Counted from the stretch's first letter, positions 7,866-15,343 are shown. The stretch is 23,483 nt of DNA from JAIYDJ01 sp031400505 (GCA_031400505.1 JANNPZ010000036.1:1-23483); one strand, 5' to 3'. The notes: generated by a model from the letters alone, not told the origin. Numbers and translations: made by a program.

Positions 7866-8356
7866 AGGTCTACGGCATCATCGGCTGGAAGAACGCGGGA
7901 AAGACCGGGCTGATGGAGCGGTTGGTGGCCCATGTCACGGACCTGGGGTTGACCGTGTCGACGATCAAGCATGTGCATCACGACGTGGACCTGGACCAGC
8001 CCGGCAAGGACAGCTTTCGCCACCGCGCGGCGGGGGCAACCGAGGTGGTTGTGGCGGGTGCGCACCGATTTGCCCTGATGCGCGAACATCGCGGACGCGA
8101 GCCCGATCTGGCAGAGGTGCTGGCGCGGCTGGCTCCGGTCGATCTTGTGCTGGTCGAAGGGTACAAACGCGACGTGCATGCCAAGGTCGAGGTGTTTCGC
8201 GCCGAAGCGGGGCAGGACCTGATCCAGCCCGGCGATCCGACGATCCGCGCGGTGGCGAGCGATGTGGCGGGGCTGCGCTGTGGTGTGCCGGTGCTTGATT
8301 TGAACGATACCGCGCTGGTGGCGGGGTTCATCCTGCGCGAGGTGGGGCTTGTTTGA
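7862..8356 (+). CDS. mobB: Molybdopterin-guanine dinucleotide biosynthesis protein B
   Basis: A GTP-binding accessory protein of MGD synthesis. The 164-residue product begins MKVYGIIGWKNAGKTGLMERL, with a P-loop (GWKNAGKT, residues 8-15). Downstream are STIKHVHHDVDLDQPGKDSFRHRAAGA, typical of MobB, and LVLVEGYKRDVHAKVEVFR, the region linking nucleotide binding to the dimer. The GTG start overlaps mobA and the 3' end overlaps the next gene by eight bases. Identification is secure. Confidence 0.94.
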   Translation: MKVYGIIGWKNAGKTGLMERLVAHVTDLGLTVSTIKHVHHDVDLDQPGKDSFRHRAAGATEVVVAGAHRFALMREHRGREPDLAEVLARLAPVDLVLVEGYKRDVHAKVEVFRAEAGQDLIQPGDPTIRAVASDVAGLRCGVPVLDLNDTALVAGFILREVGLV

Positions 8357-9227
8357 CCGGGTGGTGATCGTGGACTGGTCGGCGTCGTCGCGCCCGTCCG
8401 CTGCGCGACCCGTGGTGGATGCGATCTGGATCGGGGTGGCGGAGGCGCGCGGGGTCACGGCGCAGTATGTGCGCACCCGGGCTGCGGCCGAAGCGTCGCT
8501 GTCGGGGTTGCTGGCGCAGGGGCGGGTTCTGGTCGGGTTCGATTTTGCGATGGGGTATCCGGCGGGGTTTGCGCAGGCCCTGACCGGGCAGGCCCGCGCG
8601 GCAGCGGTCTGGGCGTGGTTGGCAGCGCGGATCAGCGACGGGTCGGACAATGCCAACAATCGATTTGCGGTCGCGGCAGAGGTGAACCGGGGGTTTGGCG
8701 GCGGCGGTTCGTACCTGGGGGGGCCGTACTTGGGGGGTCCGTACTTGGGGGGTCCGTTCTGGGGATGCCCTGCGGGGACTGATCTGCCGGGCTTGGCACC
8801 GACCAAGCCGGTCGACTATGCGGCGTTGGGCCTGGCCGAGCGGCGATTGGTCGAACAGCTGGTACCGCGCGCGCAGCCGGTGTGGAAGTTGTATACAACG
8901 GGATCGGTGGGGTCGCAAAGTCTGATGGGGTTGCCGGTGGTGCACAGGCTGGCGCGGGCGGGGGCGGCGGTCTGGCCGTTCTGCGATGCAGCGGACGCCC
9001 GGGTGGTGGTGGCCGAGGTTTACCCCAGTTTGCTGAACGGGCCGGTGGCACGCGCCGGGGGCATCAAGGACGAAGCACAGGTGCGGCTGCTGGCGCTGGC
9101 CTTGTGGCGGTTGGCAAGGTCGGGTGGTCTTGAGGCGCTGTTGGCGGTGCCGCAAGGGGTGGCGCGGACGGAAGAGGGCTGGATCCTTGGCGCGGGCCAC
9201 GCGGACGCGCTGGAGGCTGTGCTATGA
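8349..9227 (+). CDS. DUF429-like RNase H-fold protein in the mob operon
   Basis: A 292-residue protein of unknown role, often annotated in this bacterial family as a molybdopterin-guanine dinucleotide synthesis protein only because of its position. Acidic residues arranged as in DUF429/RNase H-like folds are visible: D9 in VIVDWSA, D65 in LVGFDFAMGYP, E223 in VVVAEVYPSLL, then GGIKDEAQVRLL (K240, D241). The TTG start at 8349 lies inside the mobB end; GTG at 8361 is an alternative. Residues 122-136 are three copies of YLGGP encoded by 15-bp tandem repeats, followed by FWGCP. Its stop overlaps the next ATG. Whether it acts on Moco, on nucleic acid or on neither cannot be told from sequence. Confidence 0.78.
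   Translation: MFDRVVIVDWSASSRPSAARPVVDAIWIGVAEARGVTAQYVRTRAAAEASLSGLLAQGRVLVGFDFAMGYPAGFAQALTGQARAAAVWAWLAARISDGSDNANNRFAVAAEVNRGFGGGGSYLGGPYLGGPYLGGPFWGCPAGTDLPGLAPTKPVDYAALGLAERRLVEQLVPRAQPVWKLYTTGSVGSQSLMGLPVVHRLARAGAAVWPFCDAADARVVVAEVYPSLLNGPVARAGGIKDEAQVRLLALALWRLARSGGLEALLAVPQGVARTEEGWILGAGHADALEAVL
8711..8770 (+). repeat. 15-bp coding minisatellite (YLGGP repeats)
   Basis: Three 15-bp units lie at 8711-8725, 8726-8740 and 8741-8755. Units two and three are identical, and unit one differs at two positions. A degenerate fourth unit spans 8756-8770. Each unit is five codons, so changes in copy number keep the frame. Confidence 0.9.
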
Positions 9228-9823
9228 ATGTGCAGATCGTCTTTGGCCTGCCGGCTGCGATGCAGGCCGACGCGGTGCGGCTTTACTGGCAGGCGTTTGG
9301 AGGCAAGCTGGGCACCGTCCTGGGACCAGAGCCGCTGGCGCTGGCGTTCTTGACCCGTGTGATGCGCAAAGATCATGCGTTTGCAGCCATTCAGGACGGC
9401 AGGCTGTTGGGCATGGTGGGGTTCAAGACGCCTGCGGGCAGCTTTGCCGGTGGCGCGATGGCGGATCTGGTGGCGGTTTACGGCCGGTTCGGCGCGACAT
9501 GGCGGGCGGGCCTGCTGGCGCTTTTGAACCGTGACGTGGACAACGACCGGTTCCTTCTGGATGGGATCTGCGTGGCATCAGAGGCGCGCAGCCGGGGCAT
9601 CGGCGCACAGCTGCTGGCTGCCATCGAGACCGAGGCGCTGACGCGCGGGTATGGCGCGGTGCGGCTGGATGTGATCGGGGAAAACTGGCGCGCGCGCGCG
9701 CTTTACGAACGTCAGGGGTTCGTGGTGGAGCGAACCCACCGGCTGGGCTTGTTGCGGCATGTGTTCGGGTTTGCGACTTCGCTGAGCATGGTCAAGACCG
9801 TTGATGGCAAGCCATCGCAATAG
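9224..9823 (+). CDS. GNAT family N-acetyltransferase
   Basis: A 199-residue GNAT enzyme, last in the mob operon, with its ATG overlapping the previous stop. The acetyl-CoA-binding motif is SEARSRGIGAQLLAAIETEA (R122, R124, G125, G127), preceded by the beta-strand FLLDGICV. It is followed by VRLDVIGENWRARALYERQGFV, the usual motif B with its conserved Asn and Tyr. The substrate is unknown. No membrane segments are seen. Co-transcription with Moco genes is expected from the overlap but does not by itself show a Moco role. Confidence 0.88.
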   Translation: MNVQIVFGLPAAMQADAVRLYWQAFGGKLGTVLGPEPLALAFLTRVMRKDHAFAAIQDGRLLGMVGFKTPAGSFAGGAMADLVAVYGRFGATWRAGLLALLNRDVDNDRFLLDGICVASEARSRGIGAQLLAAIETEALTRGYGAVRLDVIGENWRARALYERQGFVVERTHRLGLLRHVFGFATSLSMVKTVDGKPSQ

Positions 9824-10056
9824 GTCCGCGCCATCGTGTTGGTTCGGGGCGGGAGTGTCCTGCGCGCCGGGCAGGTGATCCGGCTTGGCGTCGCCAAGCT
9901 GCCCCCCAGATTGCCGCCGGCCAGGATGCACCGATGTCGTGACAGCAGCGACCGTTGTAGTCGGCAGGGTCGATGATCGACAAGGTGTTGGTCTTGTGCA
10001 GGGTGAATGTCGTGCGACTTGTGCACGGCACAGCGCCCATGACCCGAAAGGGCGGG
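9824..10056. other. 233-bp stretch with no recognisable gene
   Basis: It lies between the convergent ends of the GNAT gene (+) and the DUF6455-type gene (-). Minus-strand reading gives fragments such as TLHKTNTLSIIDPADYNGR, which have fair codon third-position GC, but the frame then turns into unlikely Arg/Pro-rich sequence. I recognise no family. It could be untranslated sequence or a decayed gene. Confidence 0.4.
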
Positions 10057-10059
10057 TCA
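10040..10059 (-). terminator. Hairpin at the end of the DUF6455-type gene
   Basis: TGACCCG (10040-10046) pairs with CGGGTCA (10053-10059) around a 6-nt loop. The hairpin overlaps the stop codon of the minus-strand gene. No T-run follows, so an intrinsic terminator is only a possibility. Confidence 0.3.
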
Positions 10060-10287
10060 GAGGCGAAGAGCCTCGATTTGAGTTGTGTTGCCGCAGGCCG
10101 CCGCTGAGGGTGCCGAGGCGGTTTTGCAGCCATCCTGCCCGCAAACCGAACATGCCCCCACAAGGCCGTCAAGCTCGCGTCGGGTCAGCCAGCCATCGAC
10201 GACCGCGCGTGGCAGATCAACGCCAAGGCGGCGCGCCAATCCCCTTGTGCGGTCCCATGCGTGGCGATCGTCTGGATATGCATTCAT
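10057..10287 (-). CDS. Small Cys-rich DUF6455-type protein behind an FNR-type box
   Basis: A 76-residue protein from ATG 10287, chosen because AAGGGG lies about ten bases upstream and MNAYPDDRHAWDRTRGLARRLGVDL looks like the true N-terminus. The family pattern as I know it for DUF6455 is LGVDL..AV..G.L...EL...V..C..C, followed by further cysteines and a C-terminal Asn/Leu segment. Here it is LGVDLPRAVVDGWLTRRELDGLVGACSVCGQDGC, then AAACGNTTQIEALRL. The cysteines (CxxCx4C plus one later) could bind metal. A perfect FNR-type palindrome lies about 57 bp upstream of the start codon, so low-oxygen expression is likely. The function is unknown. Confidence 0.68.
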   Translation of the reverse strand: MNAYPDDRHAWDRTRGLARRLGVDLPRAVVDGWLTRRELDGLVGACSVCGQDGCKTASAPSAAACGNTTQIEALRL

Positions 10288-10339
10288 CGCGCAGTGCCCC
10301 TTGTCGTACGCTGCACTGTGGCACCACGATACCGGCACC

Positions 10340-10361
10340 GGCTTTGATCCAGATCAAAGCC
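10340..10361 (-). promoter_or_regulatory. FnrL/FNR-type binding site upstream of the DUF6455-type gene
   Basis: A perfect 10-bp inverted repeat with a 2-bp centre contains TTGAT-CCAG-ATCAA (10344-10357), an exact match to the FNR-family half-site pair TTGAT-N4-ATCAA. Its centre is about 63 bp upstream of the DUF6455-type ATG, a distance compatible with an activator site near -41.5 of a short-leader promoter. It overlaps the stop codon of the upstream M48 gene. No other gene start lies close enough to be its target. Confidence 0.75.
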
Positions 10362-11055
10362 CCCCCGCCAACAGTTGGGTTTGCGTCTTTCGCACCAGAG
10401 CCTTGCGGGCGGAATTGGCGGGATGCGAGCCCAGAAACCGGTTGCCGGGGTCGGGCAGACGGTCAAAATAGGCGGCACCGCGCACCGCATCGAACCCGGC
10501 GCGCAGGGCGATTTCGGTTCCCAGCGCATCTGCCTCAAGCTCGAATGCCTTGGAAAACCGCCGGGCACCAAGATCCGCGCCGATCTGGCCGGCGCGTTCG
10601 ATATCGGTTTCCGACAGACCCTGCGCGGTCGCAAGAATTGTGCCCAACAGCGCGCCGGAAAGTGCCGCCTGTTCACGTTGCGGAATATGGCCCAAAATGT
10701 GGTGGGCAGCCTCGTGGCCCATCACAAAGGCCAGTTCGTCCGGGTTGCGGGCCTGTGCGATCAGCGCGGTGGTGAAACCCAGAATCGGCCTGCCTGCGCG
10801 ATCCAGCGTCTGAAAGGCATTCGGCGGCTGGTCGGGCCGCGCGTCGATCACGATGCGGAAGTTGCATGCGCGCACGACGCCCCGCGCACGGCACAGCGCC
10901 TCGGTAATCGGCCCGACCCTGGCTGCGACTTCGGTAAAGCTGATCCCGCGCGCAGCACCGGTCGGCGCGTCAAGCAGGTCCTGCAATCCCGGCGGGGCCG
11001 GGACAGCGCAGCCCGCAAGCAGACCAAGCAGAGCAATCAAGGCAAGGCGGTTCAT
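10354..11055 (-). CDS. M48 family metalloprotease, lipoprotein
   Basis: A 233-residue zinc peptidase of the M48 (BepA/LoiP/YcaL-like) kind. The start ATG 11055 is preceded by GGAG with good spacing. The N-terminus MNRLALIALLGLLAGC is a lipoprotein signal with the lipobox LAGC (C16), so the protein should be anchored in the periplasm. The active site is GHEAAHHILGH (H114, E115, H118), with the third ligand expected in FELEADALG (ExxAD, E172). LDRAGRPILGFTTAL and the region after HPANSARKAL fit family members that clear misfolded outer-membrane proteins. It is read towards the DUF6455-type gene, with its stop inside the FNR-type box. Confidence 0.9.
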   Translation of the reverse strand: MNRLALIALLGLLAGCAVPAPPGLQDLLDAPTGAARGISFTEVAARVGPITEALCRARGVVRACNFRIVIDARPDQPPNAFQTLDRAGRPILGFTTALIAQARNPDELAFVMGHEAAHHILGHIPQREQAALSGALLGTILATAQGLSETDIERAGQIGADLGARRFSKAFELEADALGTEIALRAGFDAVRGAAYFDRLPDPGNRFLGSHPANSARKALVRKTQTQLLAGGL

Positions 11056-11198
11056 CGGCAGTCTCCGACATGGCCCCTGTGTCATAGCAAGGTAGCGCGG
11101 GGGGACCAGCCCCTTCACGGCAAGGTGTGCAGGTTTTGTCGGGCGGACAGCGAGGTTTGCAGTTGCCGGGGCGGGGCAGGGACCGCTAGGGTAGGCGC

Positions 11199-11438
11199 AT
11201 GTTCACCATCGAGCATCAATTCGACGCAACGGTTGTCACGCTGGTGGACGAAGGGTCTGTGGCGCTGCAAGAAGACGTGATCATCGAAGCCTTCGAGGAT
11301 TGCGTGGTCGTAGCGCAGCTTGACCCGCGCACCGACGAGCCGATGCGCATCACGCTGTCGATGGTGCAGTTGGCCGATCTGGCTGCGGCGCTTAATCTGC
11401 CCGAGGGCAGCTACCGCCTGGAGCGCAGCAAGGCGTGA
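11199..11438 (+). CDS. Conserved small protein of unknown function (79 aa)
   Basis: Encodes MFTIEHQFDATVVTLVDEG... to ...SYRLERSKA. It is acidic and soluble, with alternating hydrophobic strands and no signal peptide. Codon use has the high third-position GC of its neighbours, and the ATG has a weak GGTAGG upstream. It diverges from the M48 gene. I recognise no named domain. The content and clean frame argue that it is a real gene. Confidence 0.65.
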   Translation: MFTIEHQFDATVVTLVDEGSVALQEDVIIEAFEDCVVVAQLDPRTDEPMRITLSMVQLADLAAALNLPEGSYRLERSKA

Positions 11439-11511
11439 ACGCCGGGTTTGATGCGGTTTTGTCCTTGACCGACAACGAAAGACAGGTTGGTGCAGCCAAG
11501 TGAGGGCAATC

Positions 11512-11976
11512 GTGATTTCACCGGATTTTGATTTCGAGTTTGGCAGCTGGCGCGTGCGCCATCGCCGGCTGAAGCAGCGGCTGGTCGGGTGCACAGAGTG
11601 GGACGTGTTCGAGGGTACATCGCAAACCCGCCCGGTTCTGGGCGGCAACGGCAACATCGAGGATAACCTGATCGAATTTCCGGATGGGGCGTATCGTGCC
11701 ATCGCGATCCGTGCCTTTGATGTGGCAAGGCAGACCTGGGCGATCTGGTGGCTGTCATCGCAAAACCCGCACCAGTTGGATGTGCCGGTGATCGGGCGGT
11801 TTGATCGCGGGGTCGGCACGTTTGTCGCGCAGGACAGGCTGAACGGCGCGGCGATTCTGGTCAGGTTCCTGTGGTTGAACACCGACACTTCGGCCCCGCG
11901 ATGGGAACAGGCGATGTCGCTGGACGGCGGCGCCATTTGGGAAACGAACTGGACCATGGAATTCGACCGCGTCTGA
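11512..11976 (+). CDS. DUF1579 family protein
   Basis: About 154 residues. GTG 11512 is preferred because GAGGG lies five bases upstream; GTG 11500 is an in-frame alternative adding four residues. The sequence ISPDFDFEFGSWRVRHRRLKQRLVGCTEWDVFEGTS, then GNGNIEDNLIEFPDGAYRAIAIRAFD, TWAIWWLSS and the closing RWEQAMSLDGGAIWETNWTMEF is the DUF1579/FABP-like beta-barrel pattern. It probably binds a small ligand, but no substrate is known. There is no signal peptide. It is convergent with the DUF167 gene. Confidence 0.82.
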   Translation: MISPDFDFEFGSWRVRHRRLKQRLVGCTEWDVFEGTSQTRPVLGGNGNIEDNLIEFPDGAYRAIAIRAFDVARQTWAIWWLSSQNPHQLDVPVIGRFDRGVGTFVAQDRLNGAAILVRFLWLNTDTSAPRWEQAMSLDGGAIWETNWTMEFDRV

Positions 11977-12002
11977 CGCCGCCCGCATGGATGGGGTACG
12001 GC

Positions 12003-12257
12003 TTAGTCCAGCCGAAACACCTTGTCGCGCGATGCAGCGCCGCGGACCAGCGTGAGACGGGTTTTTGCCACCCCCAGGGCCCGCCCGAGTTGTTCGGCCA
12101 CGGCTGCATTGGCGCGGCCGTCTTCGGGGGCTGCCGTCGTGGTGCAGCGCAGGACACCGTCCTGTTCGGTCAACGTATCTTGTCGCGCGCCGGGGGTGAC
12201 GCGCAGCACGAACATCGCACCGGGCTGTGCGCGGTCGGACCACCGGCCTTTGGGCAT
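12003..12257 (-). CDS. DUF167 (YggU) family protein
   Basis: An 84-residue protein with the DUF167 landmarks FVLRVTPGARQDTL, LRCTTTAAPEDGRANAAVAEQLGRALGVAKTRLTLVRGAASRDKVFRL. These small proteins, homologues of E. coli YggU, have no firmly assigned function. The start MPKGRWSD at 12257 fits the family N-terminus. The frame is open further upstream, but that part lies opposite the nitroreductase start and is not family-like. Confidence 0.88.
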   Translation of the reverse strand: MPKGRWSDRAQPGAMFVLRVTPGARQDTLTEQDGVLRCTTTAAPEDGRANAAVAEQLGRALGVAKTRLTLVRGAASRDKVFRLD

Positions 12258-12363
12258 TGCAAAACCTTTTTCATCCGTTGTGACAAAAGGCCATTGCAGG
12301 GGCAAGGGTCCTTGACGCCCGCCGGGCTTTGCCCGCACACAGGCAGCAAAACCGGAGATGCCG

Positions 12364-12999
12364 ATGCAGCCCAATTCCGCCGCCCTAGCTTTTCTGGCGC
12401 GCCGCCAGTCGCGGCCCGCCAAGCTGATGACCGGCCCGGTGCCGGACCGTGCGGCGCTGCTGGAGATCCTGACGGTTTCCTTTCGGGTGCCTGATCATGG
12501 CAAGCTGGAGCCGTGGCGGCTGGTGGTGATCGATCGCGCGGATATGGCGCGGCTGGCCGATCTGGCCGCAGCACGGGGTGCGGCGATGGGGGCGGATGCG
12601 GAAAAGATCGGCAAGGGGCGGGGGCAGTTCGACAAGGGTCAGTTGGCGGTTGTGGTGATCTCGTCGCCAAAGCCATCCGACAAGGTGCCGCTGATCGAGC
12701 AGGTGTTGTCGGCGGGGGCCTTGTGTTTTGGTATCGTGACGGCGGCCGAGGCAGCCGGTTGGGTATCGTGCTGGCTGTCGGGCTGGCCCAGCCACGACCG
12801 GGATTTCATTGCCAAGGGATTTGGGTGTGCGCCGCAGGAAACCGTGGCCGGGATCGTGCACATCGCCACATTTGCCGGCGATATGGTGGATCGGGTGCGC
12901 CCGGATCTGGCGGTGCGGATCGGATGGGGATTGCCAGTTGAGTTTGTGGCAGAGTTTCCGGTCGAGGCGTCGGCGCAACCTGCGGAAGTGCAATCGTGA
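12364..12999 (+). CDS. Nitroreductase family protein (small YdjA-like type)
   Basis: An FMN-dependent oxidoreductase of 211 residues. ATG 12364 is preferred because GGAG lies six bases upstream, whereas it abuts the ATG at 12358. FLARRQSRPAKLMTGPVP and SFRVPDHGKLEPWRLVVI form the N-terminal FMN and dimer contacts of the compact YdjA-like nitroreductases. AGALCFGIVTAAEAAGWVSCWLSGW and the C-terminal GIVHIATF follow. The physiological substrate is unknown. The stop overlaps the EI24 gene start (GTGA), so the two are coupled. Confidence 0.88.
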   Translation: MQPNSAALAFLARRQSRPAKLMTGPVPDRAALLEILTVSFRVPDHGKLEPWRLVVIDRADMARLADLAAARGAAMGADAEKIGKGRGQFDKGQLAVVVISSPKPSDKVPLIEQVLSAGALCFGIVTAAEAAGWVSCWLSGWPSHDRDFIAKGFGCAPQETVAGIVHIATFAGDMVDRVRPDLAVRIGWGLPVEFVAEFPVEASAQPAEVQS

Positions 13000-13706
13000 T
13001 CCTTGGCGACTTTGTCCGCGCGTTGGGTCAACTGGGTGATCCGCGGTTCATGCGGGTGCTGGGGCTGGCTGTGGCGTTGACGCTGGTGGTGCTGGGGGCG
13101 GTGACGGCGGGCGTTCTGGGGCTGGTGAACTGGCTTGCGCCTGAAAGCGTGACGCTGCCTTGGGTTGGTCAGGTCGGCGGGGTGGATATTGCGGCAAATC
13201 TGGTCTTCGGGGTGGCGATGCTGGCGCTGTCGGTGGTCTTGATGGTGCCGGTTGCATCAGCCTGTACCGGGTTGTTTCTGGAAAGCGTGGTGGATGCCGT
13301 CGAGGAGCGCCACTATGGCTGGCTGCCACAGGTCAGCCCGCTGCCGCTGTGGGACGTGGCGGTTGACAGCATCAACTTCGCCGGACTGGTGATTGCGATC
13401 AATATTCTGGCGCTGCTTTTCTATGGGCTGGCGGGCCCGTTCGCTCCGCTGATGTTCTGGGCCGTGAACGGGTTTTTGCTGGGACGCGAGTATTTCACCC
13501 TGGTGGCGATGCGACGGTTGGGGCGCGACCGTGCGCGGGCCTTGCGCCGGCAGCACGCGGGGACCGTCTGGGCGGCGGGGATAGTGATGGCCGTGCCGCT
13601 GTCGTTGCCGGTGTTCAACCTGCTGATCCCGGTGTTGGGTGTGGCCATGTTCACCCATCTTGTGCAGCGTCTTGTCAGCTACGCTGCGGATAAGGGCGTG
13701 GATTAA
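12996..13706 (+). CDS. EI24 domain membrane protein (CysZ-like)
   Basis: A 236-residue integral membrane protein starting MILGDFVRALGQLGDPRFMRVLGLAVALTL, with about five hydrophobic segments. The PF07264 pattern is seen in FLESVVDAVEERHYG, FAPLMFWAVNGFLLGREYFTLVAMRRLGRDRARALRRQHA and LPVFNLLIPVLGVAMFTHLVQRL. Some homologues (CysZ) transport sulfate, but there is no cys gene here, so a transport role is not shown. GTG start, coupled to the nitroreductase gene; its 3' end overlaps that of DUF1467 by four bases. Confidence 0.85.
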   Translation: MILGDFVRALGQLGDPRFMRVLGLAVALTLVVLGAVTAGVLGLVNWLAPESVTLPWVGQVGGVDIAANLVFGVAMLALSVVLMVPVASACTGLFLESVVDAVEERHYGWLPQVSPLPLWDVAVDSINFAGLVIAINILALLFYGLAGPFAPLMFWAVNGFLLGREYFTLVAMRRLGRDRARALRRQHAGTVWAAGIVMAVPLSLPVFNLLIPVLGVAMFTHLVQRLVSYAADKGVD

Positions 13707-13981
13707 GGCGCAGTCGGCGTCATCCAGCCCAGAAAATCGATGTCCCTGATCGTCAGCCCGCCCCAGATGATCACCGACGCCATGATTGCGAACAAGACTG
13801 CGGCTATGATCGTTGTCAGCCGCGCCTTGGCCTTGATCTGCGCATCGGCAGGGGCGCTGCGCGGGGTGCCGGGTTCAACGGTGCCCGCTTCGGCCTGACT
13901 GACAAACCGCAGGGGCAGCACACAGAAGAACACCATGAACCAGGTGACCGAAAACAGGACGATGGCGGCAGTGATGGTCAT
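13703..13981 (-). CDS. DUF1467 family membrane protein
   Basis: A 92-residue protein with two membrane helices: MTITAAIVLFSVTWFMVFFCVLPLRF, and TTIIAAVLFAIMASVIIWGG. Between them is a short cytoplasmic segment (AEAGTVEPGTPRSAPADAQIKAKARL). This is the DUF1467 pattern found in alphaproteobacteria next to the methylmalonyl-CoA epimerase gene, as here, with an ATGA overlap. The function is not known. Confidence 0.88.
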   Translation of the reverse strand: MTITAAIVLFSVTWFMVFFCVLPLRFVSQAEAGTVEPGTPRSAPADAQIKAKARLTTIIAAVLFAIMASVIIWGGLTIRDIDFLGWMTPTAP

Positions 13982-14382
13982 GCTTGCTCCAGCTCCAGCA
14001 GGGTGCCGGTGAAATCCTTGGGGTGCAAGAACAGCACCGGTTTGCCATGCGCGCCGATCTTTGGCTCGCCCGATCCCAGAACCCGCGCACCCGCCGCGCG
14101 CAAATGATCGCGGGCGGCCAGAATGTCGTCCACCTCGTAGCAGATGTGGTGGATGCCGCCCGAGGGGTTCTTTTCCAGAAACGCCGTGATCGGGCTGGCA
14201 TCGCCCAGCGGCGTCAGCAGTTCGATCTTGGTATTCGGCAAGGTGATGAACACGACCCTAACGCCATGGTCCGGTTCATCTTGGGCGGGGCCAACGGCTG
14301 CCCCCAGCGTATCGCGGTATTGGGCCGCGGCCATGGCTAGGTCCGGCACCGCGATGGCCACGTGATTAAGGCGTCCGATCAT
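13978..14382 (-). CDS. mce: Methylmalonyl-CoA epimerase
   Basis: A 134-residue glyoxalase-fold enzyme that interconverts (S)- and (R)-methylmalonyl-CoA in propionyl-CoA metabolism and the ethylmalonyl-CoA route. The start ATG 14382 is preceded by AAAGGAG at good spacing. The metal site is visible: H7 in IGRLNHVAIAVPDL, the GGIHHICYEVDD histidine and the Glu in GTLLELEQA at the C-terminus. Length is normal for the family. It overlaps DUF1467 by four bases and diverges from the response-regulator gene. Confidence 0.93.
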   Translation of the reverse strand: MIGRLNHVAIAVPDLAMAAAQYRDTLGAAVGPAQDEPDHGVRVVFITLPNTKIELLTPLGDASPITAFLEKNPSGGIHHICYEVDDILAARDHLRAAGARVLGSGEPKIGAHGKPVLFLHPKDFTGTLLELEQA

Positions 14383-14547
14383 GGTATATCTCCTTTGTCC
14401 GGGTATGGGATGCGGTGGGGATGCGGGCAAGGGGGCAGCGCAAGTTTTCTGCAGCGCGGCTTGCAGAACCGGCAATCCGGCCGGGTGCCTTAATCAAGTT
14501 TTAGGCCTTTTGTGGTCAGCTTGCCCTGCCCAGGTCAGGAGGCCGCC

Positions 14548-15270
14548 ATGCCACATCCCCCCGCCGTCGAATTGCCCGGTTTCGAACGGCAAGGACGATT
14601 TGCAACGCCGGACCGCGCGGAAAGGTCAGAGGCTGCGACACCCTTGCGCGGGCTGACCGTGCTGGCGGTCGAGGACAGCCGCTATGCCAGCGAGGCTTTG
14701 CGGCTGATGTGCCAACGGTCGGGCGCGCGGTTGCGGCGGGCCGAAACGCTGGCGGCGGCGGCGGCGCATCTGCGGCTCTATCGGCCCGATGCGGTGATCG
14801 TCGATTTGGGCTTGCCCGATGGCCGGGGTGAGGGGCTGATCCGGCAACTGATGATGACGGCACTGCGCCCCATGGTCATCCTTGGCACGTCGGGGTCGCC
14901 AGACGGGCGCAGCAGGTCGATGGCGGCGGGTGCCGACGGCTATCTTGAAAAGCCGATCGAAAGTCTTGCCGCCTTTCAGCGTGCAGTGATCGGCATGTCG
15001 CTGGCACAGGAGGATACAGAGTTTCCCGCACTGGACACTCTGGCCTTGCGCGATGATCTGGCGCGGGCGGCAGATTGCCTGGCGGAAAACCCGGATGCAA
15101 GCACCCGACGCTATCTGGGCGAATTTGTACAAGGGCTTGCCCGGATGGCCCGCGACCCGGGCTTGGCGGCCGCCGCAGAGGATTGCAGCGCGCCGGGAGC
15201 AGGCCCCATGCAGTTGCAACGGCTGATCGAGGCCCGGTTGGCAATGGCGCCGTCAGGCTTTGGAAACTAG
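14548..15270 (+). CDS. Stand-alone response regulator with unassigned C-terminal region
   Basis: The 240-residue product starts at ATG 14548 with a strong AGGAGG (14537-14542). After about 34 linker residues comes a receiver domain: acidic pair E42-D43 in AVEDSRYAS, phospho-acceptor D86 in VIVDLGLPDGRG, T114/S115 in ILGTSGS and K135 in YLEKPIE. The last 90 residues are helical and show no DNA-binding or enzymatic domain I recognise. No histidine kinase is adjacent. It diverges from mce. Likely a phosphorelay partner or adaptor; the target is unknown. Confidence 0.87.
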   Translation: MPHPPAVELPGFERQGRFATPDRAERSEAATPLRGLTVLAVEDSRYASEALRLMCQRSGARLRRAETLAAAAAHLRLYRPDAVIVDLGLPDGRGEGLIRQLMMTALRPMVILGTSGSPDGRSRSMAAGADGYLEKPIESLAAFQRAVIGMSLAQEDTEFPALDTLALRDDLARAADCLAENPDASTRRYLGEFVQGLARMARDPGLAAAAEDCSAPGAGPMQLQRLIEARLAMAPSGFGN

Positions 15271-15343
15271 CGAACGGCGTGACCGCCCGCGTGGCGATCA
15301 GGGTTGCCTGGCCTGATGGTTGTGCGGCCTGATGGTCGGCTAT

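Noticed and set aside
7202..8806. Upstream continuation of the azlC frame, opposite mobA-mobB and the DUF429-like gene
   Set aside because: The AzlC family N-terminus starts at 7201. The extra 535 codons are Arg/Pro-rich and opposite well-supported genes.
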